A DNA stretch of 64,000 nucleotides from Mesorhizobium_G sp050247155 (GTDB taxonomy: Bacteria > Pseudomonadota > Alphaproteobacteria > Rhizobiales > Rhizobiaceae). The translations under genes and the position numbers were made by a program. Under the pieces are notes generated by a model. The model had not been told where the DNA came from, searched no databases, and worked only from the letters and a program-made list of their open reading frames with translations. Positions within the stretch are counted from its first letter, which is position 1. Each line of letters starts with the position of its first letter. Location of the stretch: positions 1-64,000 of the forward strand of contig JBFWUS010000010.1 in assembly GCA_050247155.1 (NCBI GenBank), in the 5' to 3' direction. Positions 37,872-45,454 of the stretch are shown piece by piece.

Positions 37872-38297
37872 ATGAACTACTGGTTGTTTAAGTCCGAGCC
37901 GAACGTCTATTCCTTCGACATGCTCAAGGCCGAAGGCAAAAAGGGCACCGAATGGACCGGTATCCGCAACTACGCCGCACGCAATAATATGAAGGCCATG
38001 CAGATCGGCGATCTCGGCTTTTTCTACCATTCCAATGAAGGCCTTTGCTGCGCCGGAATCGCTGAAGTCTGTGCGCTGGCCCATCCCGACTCGACCACCG
38101 ACGATCCGCGCTGGGAATGCGTCGACATCCGCGCGGTGAAGGACGTGCCGAACCCGCCGACGCTGGACGAGATCAAGGCCAACCCGAAGCTGGCCAAGAT
38201 GATCCTGGTCAACAATTCGCGGCTTTCCGTGCAGCCGGTGACACCGGACGAGTGGAAGGAAGTTTGCCGCATGGGCGGTCTCAATCCAGCTCCGTGA
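37872..38297 (+). CDS. EVE domain protein (PUA-like)
   Basis: About 141 residues. MNYWLFKSEPNVYSFDML, TEWTGIRNYAARNNMKAMQIGDLGFFYHSNEG and GIAEVCALAHPDSTTDDPRWECVDIRAV are the standard EVE-domain strands with the aromatic cage positions used to bind modified bases. Stand-alone EVE proteins are thought to read modified cytosine or RNA modifications. The next gene, a methyltransferase, overlaps the stop by four bases (GTGA), so the two are translationally coupled. Confidence 0.92.
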   Translation: MNYWLFKSEPNVYSFDMLKAEGKKGTEWTGIRNYAARNNMKAMQIGDLGFFYHSNEGLCCAGIAEVCALAHPDSTTDDPRWECVDIRAVKDVPNPPTLDEIKANPKLAKMILVNNSRLSVQPVTPDEWKEVCRMGGLNPAP

Positions 38298-38950
38298 GTG
38301 CTCTCAAGCCGGGTCAGGCCAAGGCCTTCATCCTCGCGAACACGACGCTGATTGCGCCGCCGCATGTACCTGTAATCCCTCTCCATCTGGCGGAAGAATC
38401 GCATGCGCTATGGCTGAAGACGGAGGAGGAACTGGCCGAGATCGGCCTGCCGCCGCCGTTCTGGGCCTTTGCCTGGGCGGGCGGACAGGGGCTAGCAAGG
38501 TATGTGCTCGATCATCCTGAAACCGTGCACGGCAAATCCGTTCTGGATTTCGCGACAGGATCGGGTCTGGTTGCAATTGCGGCGGCGAAGGCCGGTGCAA
38601 GCGCTGTTACCGGCTGCGACATCGACCCCTTTTGCGCGGAGGCGGTTGCGCTGAATGCCGCCGCCAACAATGTGACAGTGACGATTCGAACCGACGACCT
38701 GATTGGCGTTGACGAAGGTTGGGATGTCGTCCTGGCGGGCGACGTCTTCTACTCCAAGGATTTCGCGGATGCGCTGTTGCCCTGGTTCGGGCACCTGGCG
38801 GCGCGCGGCGCGACTGTTCTGGTTGGCGATCCCGGACGCGCCTATCTGCCCAAGGCGCGATTGGTCGAACTGGCATCGTACCAAGTGCCGGTAACGCGCG
38901 ACCTGGAAGATGCCGAAGTCAAGAAGACGACGGTGTGGCGGCTGGCATAG
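38294..38950 (+). CDS. Class I SAM-dependent methyltransferase (ETFB-KMT/Nnt1-like)
   Basis: About 218 residues. The core motif I reads VLDFATGSGLVAIAAAKAGA, motif II GCDIDPFCAEAVALNA, and the D-V-V-L-A-G-D-V-F-Y-S segment is the catalytic loop of lysine methyltransferases related to human METTL20 (ETFB-KMT). LPPPFWAFAWAGGQGLARYVLDHP is a strong family match. Rhizobial members methylate the electron transfer flavoprotein beta subunit; that substrate is an inference here. GTG 38294 overlaps the EVE stop and gives a natural N-terminus (SALKPGQAKAF); frame-open sequence further upstream is antisense-like noise. It ends five bases before the convergent LysR gene. Confidence 0.87.
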   Translation: MSALKPGQAKAFILANTTLIAPPHVPVIPLHLAEESHALWLKTEEELAEIGLPPPFWAFAWAGGQGLARYVLDHPETVHGKSVLDFATGSGLVAIAAAKAGASAVTGCDIDPFCAEAVALNAAANNVTVTIRTDDLIGVDEGWDVVLAGDVFYSKDFADALLPWFGHLAARGATVLVGDPGRAYLPKARLVELASYQVPVTRDLEDAEVKKTTVWRLA

Positions 38951-38955
38951 CAGCG

Positions 38956-39882
38956 TCAGGCGATCGTGTTCGTCGCATGCGCCTGCTCCAGCATCCAGGC
39001 GCGGAACGCCGCTATGCGCGGATCGTCGGCATGCCTTTCCGAGTAGACCAGAAAATAGGCGAACTCCGGCCCGTAGCGGATACCCAGATCGAACGGCCGC
39101 AAGAGCCGTCCGGTCGACAGGTCGCTGGCGACCATGGCGAAATCCGCCAGCGCCACCGCGCTGCCGTCAATCGCCGCCTGAACCGCATGCGCGGAATCGT
39201 CGAAGACTACACACCGGCTGTCGTCGAAATCCTCGATGCCGGCGGCTGCCATCCACATGCCCCAAGTCGGCCAGGTCAGCCCGTGTAGCGTCCAATCGAC
39301 ATGGCAGAGCGTGTGGTTGAGCAGATCGCGCGGCTCCCGCAATGGCTGGTCGCCCGACAGCAGGGCAGGACTGCAAACCGGAATCACCATGTCGTCGAAC
39401 AGTCGATGGCTGCACAAGCCCGGATATTTGCCCGCGCCAAACCGGACGCCAACATCGACATCGTCGAGGTCGAAATCGCGGACCAGGTCGGTGATATCGA
39501 AACGAAGCTCGATGTCCGCGTAGGTTTTCCGAAAGCTGGCCAGACGCGGCATGAGCCATTTGGACGCGAAAGTTGGTGACAATGTCAGCCTTAGAAGGGA
39601 TGCGCCCCGCTCCATCTTGCGCGCCCGCGCCGCCGCGCGGGTAAGAAGGTCGAGCGCATCGACGGTCGCATCCAGCAGCACAATGCCGCCTTCGGTGAGA
39701 CGGATCGTGCGGCTTGTCCGCGTGAACAACGACACGCCGAGCTGGTCTTCGATCTCCTTGATCTGATGGCTGACGGCAGCCGGCGTCAGCCCAAGCTCGT
39801 CAGCGGCACGAGTGAAGTTGAGATGCCGGGCCGCCGCCTCGAAGGTCTTCAGCGCCCGTGTGCCGGGAACGTTCAGGGTCAT
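38956..39882 (-). CDS. LysR-family regulator, GcvA-like (paralogue A)
   Basis: 308 residues. The winged helix reads GTRALKTFEAAARHLNFTRAADELGLTPAAVSHQIKEIEDQL. The effector domain contains SPTFASKWLMPRLASFRKTYADIELRFDITDLVRDFDLDDVDVGVRFGAGKYPGL, the GcvA-type signature. It is clearly paralogous to the regulator at 40479-41435 and, like it, is divergent from a DUF1127 gene. A shared sequence block, including TTCAAAT-GAA-ATTTGAT, lies between regulator and DUF1127 gene. Control of that small gene is the natural hypothesis. Confidence 0.9.
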   Translation of the reverse strand: MTLNVPGTRALKTFEAAARHLNFTRAADELGLTPAAVSHQIKEIEDQLGVSLFTRTSRTIRLTEGGIVLLDATVDALDLLTRAAARARKMERGASLLRLTLSPTFASKWLMPRLASFRKTYADIELRFDITDLVRDFDLDDVDVGVRFGAGKYPGLCSHRLFDDMVIPVCSPALLSGDQPLREPRDLLNHTLCHVDWTLHGLTWPTWGMWMAAAGIEDFDDSRCVVFDDSAHAVQAAIDGSAVALADFAMVASDLSTGRLLRPFDLGIRYGPEFAYFLVYSERHADDPRIAAFRAWMLEQAHATNTIA

Positions 39883-39888
39883 CGTATC

Positions 39889-39933
39889 TTCAAATGAAAT
39901 TTGATGATTCGGTGAAAACTACTCGTTTCCTTG
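39889..39933. promoter_or_regulatory. LysR/DUF1127 intergenic conserved block A
   Basis: The block contains an imperfect palindrome TTCAAAT-GAA-ATTTGAT (39889-39905), then GTGAAAACTACTCGTTTC. The other LysR/DUF1127 gap (41442 onward) has TTCAAAT, then TTTG, and GTAAAATCTATTCGTTTC in the same order and spacing. Likely regulator binding site plus promoter. Confidence 0.55.
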
Positions 39934-40000
39934 TTTTCTTTCAATGGCGCATTGTCTGGTCATGAAACTGATCGACAAGATGAATTGAAAGGTGAGAACA

Positions 40001-40255
40001 ATGTCCGTTCACACGATCGAAACCCTGCACCGCACAGGTTTGGCCCATTGGCTCGACGAGATTCGAAACTGGCTCCGCCACGCAAGGGCAGCACTCAACA
40101 CCCGGCACCAGCCGCTTGACAACCTGTCCGACCGCGACTTGAACGACGTCGCGCTGCGCCAGACCGACATCGGCCGGTTGGTCGACCGCGACAAGAACTG
40201 GATTTTGCAAGCCAGCCTGACGCGCGCCCATAGCCGACAGTCGGATCAGTTTTGA
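40001..40255 (+). CDS. DUF1127 (YjiS-like) small protein, module A
   Basis: 84 residues. The C-terminal half RHARAALNTRHQPLDNLSDRDLNDVALRQTDIGRLVDRD is the DUF1127 motif (arginine-rich helix, then L-D-x-L-S-D-R-x-L-x-D-I/V-x-L-x-x-x-D-I). DUF1127 proteins are small basic proteins; in rhizobia and relatives some bind RNA and affect phosphate or carbon responses. ATG 40001 follows AAAGGTGAG. It is divergent from the LysR paralogue A and followed 22 bases later by a 63-residue ORF. Confidence 0.78.
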   Translation: MSVHTIETLHRTGLAHWLDEIRNWLRHARAALNTRHQPLDNLSDRDLNDVALRQTDIGRLVDRDKNWILQASLTRAHSRQSDQF

Positions 40256-40277
40256 ACGCTGCGAAGCAAGAAAGATT

Positions 40278-40469
40278 ATGTCATTCATACCCGCCATTCG
40301 GAAGCGTCACGCCCCGCAAAGGCCGATCGTTCGGCAACTGGGCATGTTGGATGCAGCGCTGCGCCACCCGATCGACCGCGACATCGCCGCCGGTCACATC
40401 GAGTTCGCAACGATGATCGAGCGTTCCCTTTCCAGGATCGGCCTCACCGAAGCCTGCGGCAACGATTGA
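40278..40469 (+). CDS. Small hypothetical protein downstream of DUF1127
   Basis: 63 residues: basic at the start (MSFIPAIRKRHAPQRPIVRQLG), then LDAALRHPIDRDIAAGHIEFATMIERSLSRIGL. I recognise no domain. AAGAAAG upstream of the ATG is an acceptable ribosome binding site, and the short gap to the DUF1127 gene suggests one mRNA. It ends nine bases before the convergent LysR paralogue B. Confidence 0.5.
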   Translation: MSFIPAIRKRHAPQRPIVRQLGMLDAALRHPIDRDIAAGHIEFATMIERSLSRIGLTEACGND

Positions 40470-40478
40470 GCGGCCACC

Positions 40479-41435
40479 TTATGCGGCCGCAGGCTGAGAG
40501 CCTACCGGAACTATAAACATGGCGTCGGTCTTCCTCGCTTCGGCCAAAAGCCATTGACGAAAGGCTTGCACCTGAGAGTCGACGGCGCTTCGTTCGGGGT
40601 AGACAAGGTAGAAAGCGAACTGAGGCTCCATGCGGATACCCAGGTCAAAGGGGCGGACCAGGCGGCCGGCAGCGAGATCGTCCGCGACCATGCACAGATC
40701 CGCCAACGCAACTGCGGCGCCATCGAGCGCCGCCTGAATTGTGTGAACGGAGTCAATGAAGGTGATGCAGCGGCGTTCGTCGAAATCGTCGACACCGGCC
40801 GCCGCCATCCATACTCCCCATGTCGGCCAGGTTGCGCCCTGCATAGTATCAACCACGTGGCACAACGCGTGGTTGATAAGATCGCGCGGTTCGCCAAGTG
40901 GCTTGCCTGATTCGAGGAGCGCCGGACTGCAGACCGGAACCGCCACATTGTCGAAAAGACGGTCCGATTTGAGACCGGGATATTGACCTGCACCGAATCT
41001 GACGCCGATATCGACGTCATCTACATCGAAATTGCGCAGTTCGTCGGTAACGTCGAACCGCAGGTCGAGATCGGGATGAGCCTGCCGAAACGACAGGAGT
41101 CGGGGCATCATCCAGCGTGAGGCGAATGTCGATTCGGTTGTCAGCCTGATCATCGCGGCGCCGCGCCCGATTTTGCGGCCGGCTGCGGCTGCCCTGCTCA
41201 TCATATCGATCGACTCGGCCACGGCGTCGATAAACCGCGCGCCGGCTTCAGTCACACGCACATGGCGGTTGTTCCGCTGAAAGAGTGCGAAGCCCAATTG
41301 CGCTTCAAACTCCTTGATCTGGTGAGAGACGGCTGCCGGCGTGAGATTCACCTCCTCGGCGGCACGGGTGAAATTGAGATGTTTGCCGGCCGCAACCAGC
41401 GTTCTGAGGGCGCGCGTGCCTGGGATCAGGTCCAT
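40479..41435 (-). CDS. LysR-family regulator, GcvA-like (paralogue B)
   Basis: 318 residues. GTRALRTLVAAGKHLNFTRAAEEVNLTPAAVSHQIKEFEAQLGFALFQRNNRHVRVTEAG is the DNA-binding domain. The effector domain repeats the same phrases as paralogue A (STFASRWMMPRLLSFRQAHPDLDLRFDVTDELRNFDVDDVDIGVRFGAGQYPGL; CHV, then WPTWGVWMAAAGVDDFDERRC). The two must derive from a duplication. It is divergent from a second DUF1127-like gene at 41554, so regulator plus target were duplicated together. Confidence 0.9.
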   Translation of the reverse strand: MDLIPGTRALRTLVAAGKHLNFTRAAEEVNLTPAAVSHQIKEFEAQLGFALFQRNNRHVRVTEAGARFIDAVAESIDMMSRAAAAGRKIGRGAAMIRLTTESTFASRWMMPRLLSFRQAHPDLDLRFDVTDELRNFDVDDVDIGVRFGAGQYPGLKSDRLFDNVAVPVCSPALLESGKPLGEPRDLINHALCHVVDTMQGATWPTWGVWMAAAGVDDFDERRCITFIDSVHTIQAALDGAAVALADLCMVADDLAAGRLVRPFDLGIRMEPQFAFYLVYPERSAVDSQVQAFRQWLLAEARKTDAMFIVPVGSQPAAA

Positions 41436-41441
41436 CTCAGT

Positions 41442-41486
41442 TTCAAATTCTCTTTGTTATTTTCGTAAAATCTATTCGTTTCTCAA
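41442..41486. promoter_or_regulatory. LysR/DUF1127 intergenic conserved block B
   Basis: TTCAAAT, then TTTG, then GTAAAATCTATTCGTTTC, matching block A at 39889-39933 in order and spacing. The palindromic partner of TTCAAAT is less well kept here. Confidence 0.5.
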
Positions 41487-41553
41487 CGCGATTTCAATCG
41501 CTTACAATACCTCTATCTTGAACAAAAATGAACATTACAGGTGGAGGCTAACC

Positions 41554-41868
41554 ATGGTCTTCTCGATTCTGAAAGCGTGGCTCACAGCCGCGCTGACCCG
41601 CCGCCGGTTGCTTGACGAGCTGGCGGATCTGTCGCCGGAGCAACGCCGCGACGCTGGACTGGACCGTAGTGACCTTGTCTTGCCGCGTGGAGTTGAACCA
41701 GACGGGGTGATGCTACAGCGGATAGGCTGGCGGGCGGAGCGCTCCGAGGTCGAAGTGCAACTGTGCGGAAACGCGCTTCGGATATCGCGTCCCGCGCCCC
41801 TTCGGGCCACTGTCTGCTCGCATCCTTCGCCGCGTTTCTCTGCCGCCAACGCTTTGGTGGCGCCCTGA
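41554..41868 (+). CDS. DUF1127-like small protein, module B
   Basis: 104 residues. The N-terminal half FSILKAWLTAALTRRRLLDELADLSPEQRRDAGLDRSDLVLP follows the DUF1127 pattern (basic helix, L-x-x-L-S-x-x-x-R-R-D-x-G-L-x-R-x-D). The C-terminal 55 residues (MLQRIGWRAERSEVEVQ onward) show no known domain and include SRPAPLRATVCSHPSP, so the tail may be non-conserved. GTGGAGG six bases upstream decides the ATG 41554 start. It is divergent from LysR paralogue B and convergent with the transpeptidase gene. Confidence 0.65.
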   Translation: MVFSILKAWLTAALTRRRLLDELADLSPEQRRDAGLDRSDLVLPRGVEPDGVMLQRIGWRAERSEVEVQLCGNALRISRPAPLRATVCSHPSPRFSAANALVAP

Positions 41869-41886
41869 AAGGTCTGGCTGAAACTG

Positions 41887-42450
41887 CTAACGCTTCACGG
41901 TCAGCACCGTCTGGCGGGACAGCAACGGCAAAAGCCGGCGCATCACAGGATGCGTCACCGCCACGCAGCCGGCCGTCGGCGTGAACCCCGGCCGCGCGAG
42001 ATGGAAAAAGATCGCGCTGCCGCGACCGCGGCGGCGCGGCCTGATATTCCAGTCAAGCACGATGCAGGCATCGTAGAGGTCGTCGTCACGCAGCATGCGT
42101 TCATGGCTGGCTGCGTAAGGCATCTTGACTGGCCGGTTATAGTTGCGGTCATCAGGCACTTCGCACCAGCCGAGCGTTGGCGCGATGGTGGCGAGCGGCA
42201 GCGAAGAGCGCAGGGCAAAGCGGCCCTTGCGGATATAGCCGGACAAGAGGCGCATGCGCGCCAGCGGCGTCGCGCCGTCGCCCTCCCGTTTGTTCGATGA
42301 AATGCCGCCGCGCCCCAGGGCACATGGGAACACCGTTCTGCCGGCCAGAAGCAGGCCCTTGCGCTGGTTTCCCGGTTTCGCTCTGACGATAATTTGACTC
42401 AATCGACCGGTTTTCCCGGCTCGCTTCTCAATTTTGACCGATCTTGCCAT
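41887..42450 (-). CDS. L,D-transpeptidase family (YkuD) protein
   Basis: 187 residues. The catalytic motif reads IFFHLARPGFTPTAGCVAVTHPVMRRLLPLL, with the H-x-(15)-[ST]-x-G-C-x arrangement of YkuD enzymes (Cys about 170). Upstream is the Arg/Lys-rich substrate strand region, with GGISSNKREGDGATPLARMRLLSGY. No signal peptide is visible, as in the short COG3786-like rhizobial group. These enzymes form 3-3 peptidoglycan cross-links or attach proteins to peptidoglycan. The export route is unclear. It is divergent from the response regulator gene (90-base gap). Confidence 0.87.
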   Translation of the reverse strand: MARSVKIEKRAGKTGRLSQIIVRAKPGNQRKGLLLAGRTVFPCALGRGGISSNKREGDGATPLARMRLLSGYIRKGRFALRSSLPLATIAPTLGWCEVPDDRNYNRPVKMPYAASHERMLRDDDLYDACIVLDWNIRPRRRGRGSAIFFHLARPGFTPTAGCVAVTHPVMRRLLPLLSRQTVLTVKR

Positions 42451-42540
42451 AATAGAACCATGAATCGTGCTGGGTCAGACCTTCGGCAATTGCGTCGGGC
42501 GGTCAAGCCGGCGCGAGCCCTCTGACAGACGGAATTCTTC

Positions 42541-43224
42541 ATGCCAGCGCGCAGCATCCTGATTGTTGATGACGACGACGATTTGCGCTCGACGCTCGTC
42601 GAGCAGCTTTCCCCTTATGAGGAATTCGATGTCGCCGAAGAGGCGACGGCCAGCAAAGGCATCAATGCCGCGCGCAACGGGGTGGTCGATCTTCTGATCA
42701 TGGATGTCGGCCTGCCTGACATGGATGGCCGCGAGGCGGTGAAGATCCTGCGCAAGGGCGGCTACAAAGCGCCGATCATCATGCTGACCGGGCATGATAC
42801 GGATTCGGACACGATCCTGGGTCTGGAAGCCGGCGCTAACGATTATGTTACGAAGCCCTTCCGTTTCGCCGTGCTGCTGGCGCGCATTCGCGCGCAACTG
42901 CGCCAGCACGAGCAAAGCGAGGATGCGACGTTTACCGTCGGGCCCTACACCTTCAAGCCGAGCCAGAAGCTGTTGATCGACCAGCGCGGCACCAAGATCA
43001 GGCTGACCGAGAAGGAAGCCTCGATCATCAAATATCTTTTCCGCGCCGACCAGCGCGTGGTCACCCGCGATGTACTGCTGGAAGAGGTGTGGGGCTATAA
43101 TTCCGGCGTCACTACCCACACGCTGGAAACCCATGTCTATCGCCTGCGCCAGAAGATCGAGCGCGATCCATCCAAGGCGGAGATCCTGGTGACGGAGGCC
43201 GGTGGTTACAAACTCGTGCCCTGA
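42541..43224 (+). CDS. cenR: OmpR-family response regulator, probably CenR/OtpR
   Basis: 227 residues. The receiver domain has the acidic pocket DDDDD (about 10-14), phospho-acceptor Asp in LLIMDVGLPDMDG (about 57), and the switch T and K (MLTGHD, VTKPFR). A winged-helix output domain follows (EKEASIIKYLFRADQRVVTRDVLLEEVWGYNSGVTTHTLETHVYRLRQKIE). No histidine kinase gene is adjacent. In Brucella the essential envelope regulator CenR/OtpR lies beside a cyclic-nucleotide-binding protein gene, as here (145-base gap), so this orthology is likely. It would control envelope and division genes. The gene symbol rests on context and overall similarity. Confidence 0.8.
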   Translation: MPARSILIVDDDDDLRSTLVEQLSPYEEFDVAEEATASKGINAARNGVVDLLIMDVGLPDMDGREAVKILRKGGYKAPIIMLTGHDTDSDTILGLEAGANDYVTKPFRFAVLLARIRAQLRQHEQSEDATFTVGPYTFKPSQKLLIDQRGTKIRLTEKEASIIKYLFRADQRVVTRDVLLEEVWGYNSGVTTHTLETHVYRLRQKIERDPSKAEILVTEAGGYKLVP

Positions 43225-43368
43225 CGTATGCTTGGCCGGCGAAAATATCGTTCGGCGACAAATCGTTAACCATCGGGTCAGAGTTCTGTTAGAGGATCGT
43301 CAGGTAATCGGCTTTCACCGCGTGGATTATTGCCAATCGCGCGGGCGGCGCTTGAACCTGGGGACCCG

Positions 43369-43824
43369 ATGGCGCTGGATGACGACATCCGCACGTTATC
43401 CGGCGTGGCTTTGTTCCAGAGCCTCGCCGACGACCATTTGCGCCTGCTTGCCTTCGGCGCCGAACGGGTAAAGCTCCCTGCCGGACAACGACTCTACCGG
43501 GAAGGCGACATCGCCGATTCGGCCTTCGTGGTGACTGACGGCAGGATCGGCCTCTATCACAACCGCGACGGCCGCCTGGAAATGGTCGGGCGTGCCGAAG
43601 TCGGCGAAATTGTCAGTGAGCTAGCCCTGATCGCCGAGACTCAACGCCTTACGGAGGCGGTTGCGTTGTCCGATTCCCAGCTTCTGCGGCTCGACCGAAA
43701 GTCCTTTAAGCGCATACTGGACGAGTATCCGGAAATCGCCGCGCCGCTTTACGATCGGATCGCGGACGATCTGCAGGCTATGGTTGCGCGGCTCGAACGC
43801 CTGTCTCCGCATTTCGAGAACTGA
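43369..43824 (+). CDS. Single-domain cyclic nucleotide-binding protein
   Basis: About 151 residues, one CNB domain without any DNA-binding or effector region. FQSLADDHLRLLAFGAERVKLPAGQRLYREGDIADSAFVVTDGRIGLY is the N-terminal jelly-roll. The phosphate-binding cassette region reads SELALIAETQRLTEAVAL: the arginine is kept but the leading G-E is S-E, so cAMP affinity is uncertain. ATG 43369 (MALDDDIRTLSG) is preferred over ATG 43330. In Brucella relatives this gene is annotated as a cAMP-dependent kinase regulatory subunit-like partner of CenR. Confidence 0.83.
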   Translation: MALDDDIRTLSGVALFQSLADDHLRLLAFGAERVKLPAGQRLYREGDIADSAFVVTDGRIGLYHNRDGRLEMVGRAEVGEIVSELALIAETQRLTEAVALSDSQLLRLDRKSFKRILDEYPEIAAPLYDRIADDLQAMVARLERLSPHFEN

Positions 43825-43827
43825 TGA

Positions 43828-43856
43828 CCCTCGGGGGTGCTTTTTCACCCGAAGGG
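43828..43856. terminator. Hairpin between convergent genes
   Basis: An imperfect GC-rich inverted repeat (ACCCTCGGGGGTG, CTTTTT loop, CACCCGAAGGG) lies in the 64-base gap between the CNB gene and xthA. There is no clear U-tract after the stem, so termination strength is doubtful. Confidence 0.35.
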
Positions 43857-43888
43857 CCGTGTGAGCGTGCGCCGCCAGATTTGCCTGC

Positions 43889-44698
43889 TCATTCGCCGAG
43901 GTCGAAACGCCCGATGACCGGCACGTGATCGGAAGGCCGCTCCCAGCCACGTGCCTCGCGCAAAATGTCGATGCCGGCGAGATTCGGCACCAGATTGGGC
44001 GAGGCCCAGATGTGGTCGAGCCTGCGGCCACGGTCCGACGCCTGCCAGTCCTGCGCGCGATAGCTCCACCATGTGTAGATCTTCTGCTCGTTCGGCACGT
44101 TGTGGCGCATCAGATCCGCCCAGCCGCCTGCCGAGCGCATCGATTCCAGATTGGTTGTCTCGACGGGTGTATGACTGACGACGTTCAGGAGCTGTTTGTG
44201 CGACCAGACGTCATGCTCCTGCGGCGCGATGTTCAAGTCGCCGACGAGGATAGAAGCGCTCTCGCCGTCGAAACCGCCTTTGATCGCGCGCATCTCGTCG
44301 ACGAAACCGAGCTTATGCTTGAACTTGGGGTTGATCTCGGGATCAGGCTCGTCACCGCCTGCAGGCACATAAAAATTGTGAAGGAGATGCGTCTTGCCGC
44401 CCGCCCTGAATTTCACCGAGAGATGCCGGCTGTCCTCCACGCCGAAGAAGCGGCGTTTTTCCACGATCTCGATCGGCCGGCGCGAAAGCGTGGCTACCCC
44501 GTGATAGCCCTTCTGGCCATGGATCGCGATGTGCTCATAGCCGAGTCCGCGAAACGGCTCGAACGGGAAAAGATCGTCCGGACATTTGGTCTCCTGCAGG
44601 CAGAGAATGTCCGGCCGGTATTCCGTCAAGAATTTCTCGACCAGCGGGGCGCGCAGCCGAACAGAGTTGATATTCCAGGTGGCGACGGAGAAAGGCAT
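43889..44698 (-). CDS. xthA: Exodeoxyribonuclease III (XthA)
   Basis: 269 residues, exonuclease-endonuclease-phosphatase fold. SVATWNINSVRLRAPLVEKFLTEYRPDILCLQETKCPDDLFP gives the metal-binding Asn and Glu. GYHGVATLSRRPI, ILVGDLNIAPQEHDVW and the C-terminal RLDHIWASPNLV and PSDHVPVIGRFDL provide the Asp-Asn and Asp-His pairs. It is a 3'-5' exonuclease and AP endonuclease in base excision repair. The start ATG is clear, and length matches the family. It lies downstream of the betaine lipid operon on the same strand, separated by 60 bases. Confidence 0.95.
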   Translation of the reverse strand: MPFSVATWNINSVRLRAPLVEKFLTEYRPDILCLQETKCPDDLFPFEPFRGLGYEHIAIHGQKGYHGVATLSRRPIEIVEKRRFFGVEDSRHLSVKFRAGGKTHLLHNFYVPAGGDEPDPEINPKFKHKLGFVDEMRAIKGGFDGESASILVGDLNIAPQEHDVWSHKQLLNVVSHTPVETTNLESMRSAGGWADLMRHNVPNEQKIYTWWSYRAQDWQASDRGRRLDHIWASPNLVPNLAGIDILREARGWERPSDHVPVIGRFDLGE

Positions 44699-44758
44699 GA
44701 GGCGACAGATATCCGTGGTTGGACGGACCCATGCCAGCCCCTGCCCATTGATGCAAGA

Positions 44759-45454
44759 TTAAGCCGCAGTGGTCTCCAGCACCTTCTCTTGGACCACGGC
44801 GTTTTCCGGCCTGCGGATGACCGCAATCCAGGTAAAGCCGCGATAGAGCCGCCGCTCTTCGAACTCGCAGCCATTGGCGGCTGCGATGTCGGCGCTGGCA
44901 CGGAACATCAGCGCGCGTGGCGTCACATGAAACCGCGTCAGCCAGGCATGGAGCATCGATTTGCTCCAGCCGGGCAGGCCGCGCAGGTCTCCGAAATCGA
45001 CGATGTGCAATTCGCCACCGGGTGCGAGTTGCTCCACGGCTCGCTCGATCACCGCCTGCCAGGACGGGATCATCGAGACGGCGTAGGAGATGAAGACGCG
45101 ATCGAACGTCTCGCGGTCGAACACGCGCTGCGGATCGAAGCTGGCCGCGTCGGCATAAGCGAGCCGTGACCGCCGCTCGATGCCCGCTTTGAACACGGCC
45201 TTGCCGGCGCTGACCAGCATTTCGCGCGAAATGTCGATGCCGAACAGTTTTGCCGTCTGATAAAGCCGGCCAGCCTTCACCAGATTGCGGCCGGTGCCGC
45301 AGCCTATCTCCAGCACCGTGCCACCTTCAGGCACGTCGAGGCCGATCAGCATCGGGTCGCGGCCGATCAGATAGAATTTGCGCGTTGCGTCGTAGAAATG
45401 GCGCTGGTGTCGATAGACCTTGTCCATCAGGCCGGCATGGTCGAGCACGGTCAT
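44759..45454 (-). CDS. btaB: Diacylglyceryl-homoserine N-methyltransferase BtaB
   Basis: 231 residues. SAM-binding motif I is GTVLEIGCGTGRNLVKAGRLY. LFGIDISREMLVSAGKAVFKAGI and LAYADAASFDPQRVFDRETFDRVFISYAVSMIPSW follow. LHIVDFGDLRGLPGWSKSMLHAWLTRFHVTPR is the C-terminal signature of rhizobial BtaB. It adds three methyl groups to diacylglyceryl homoserine to make DGTS, a phosphorus-free betaine lipid. The identity is strengthened by btaA immediately upstream with a four-base ATGA overlap. The whole plcP-btaA-btaB run is preceded by a Pho box. Confidence 0.92.
   Translation of the reverse strand: MTVLDHAGLMDKVYRHQRHFYDATRKFYLIGRDPMLIGLDVPEGGTVLEIGCGTGRNLVKAGRLYQTAKLFGIDISREMLVSAGKAVFKAGIERRSRLAYADAASFDPQRVFDRETFDRVFISYAVSMIPSWQAVIERAVEQLAPGGELHIVDFGDLRGLPGWSKSMLHAWLTRFHVTPRALMFRASADIAAANGCEFEERRLYRGFTWIAVIRRPENAVVQEKVLETTAA

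Noticed and set aside
37304..38297. HicBA plus EVE plus methyltransferase as a defence island
   Set aside because: EVE-methyltransferase is a housekeeping-like coupled pair with an ETFB-KMT-type enzyme, and no restriction, nuclease or other defence gene is nearby.
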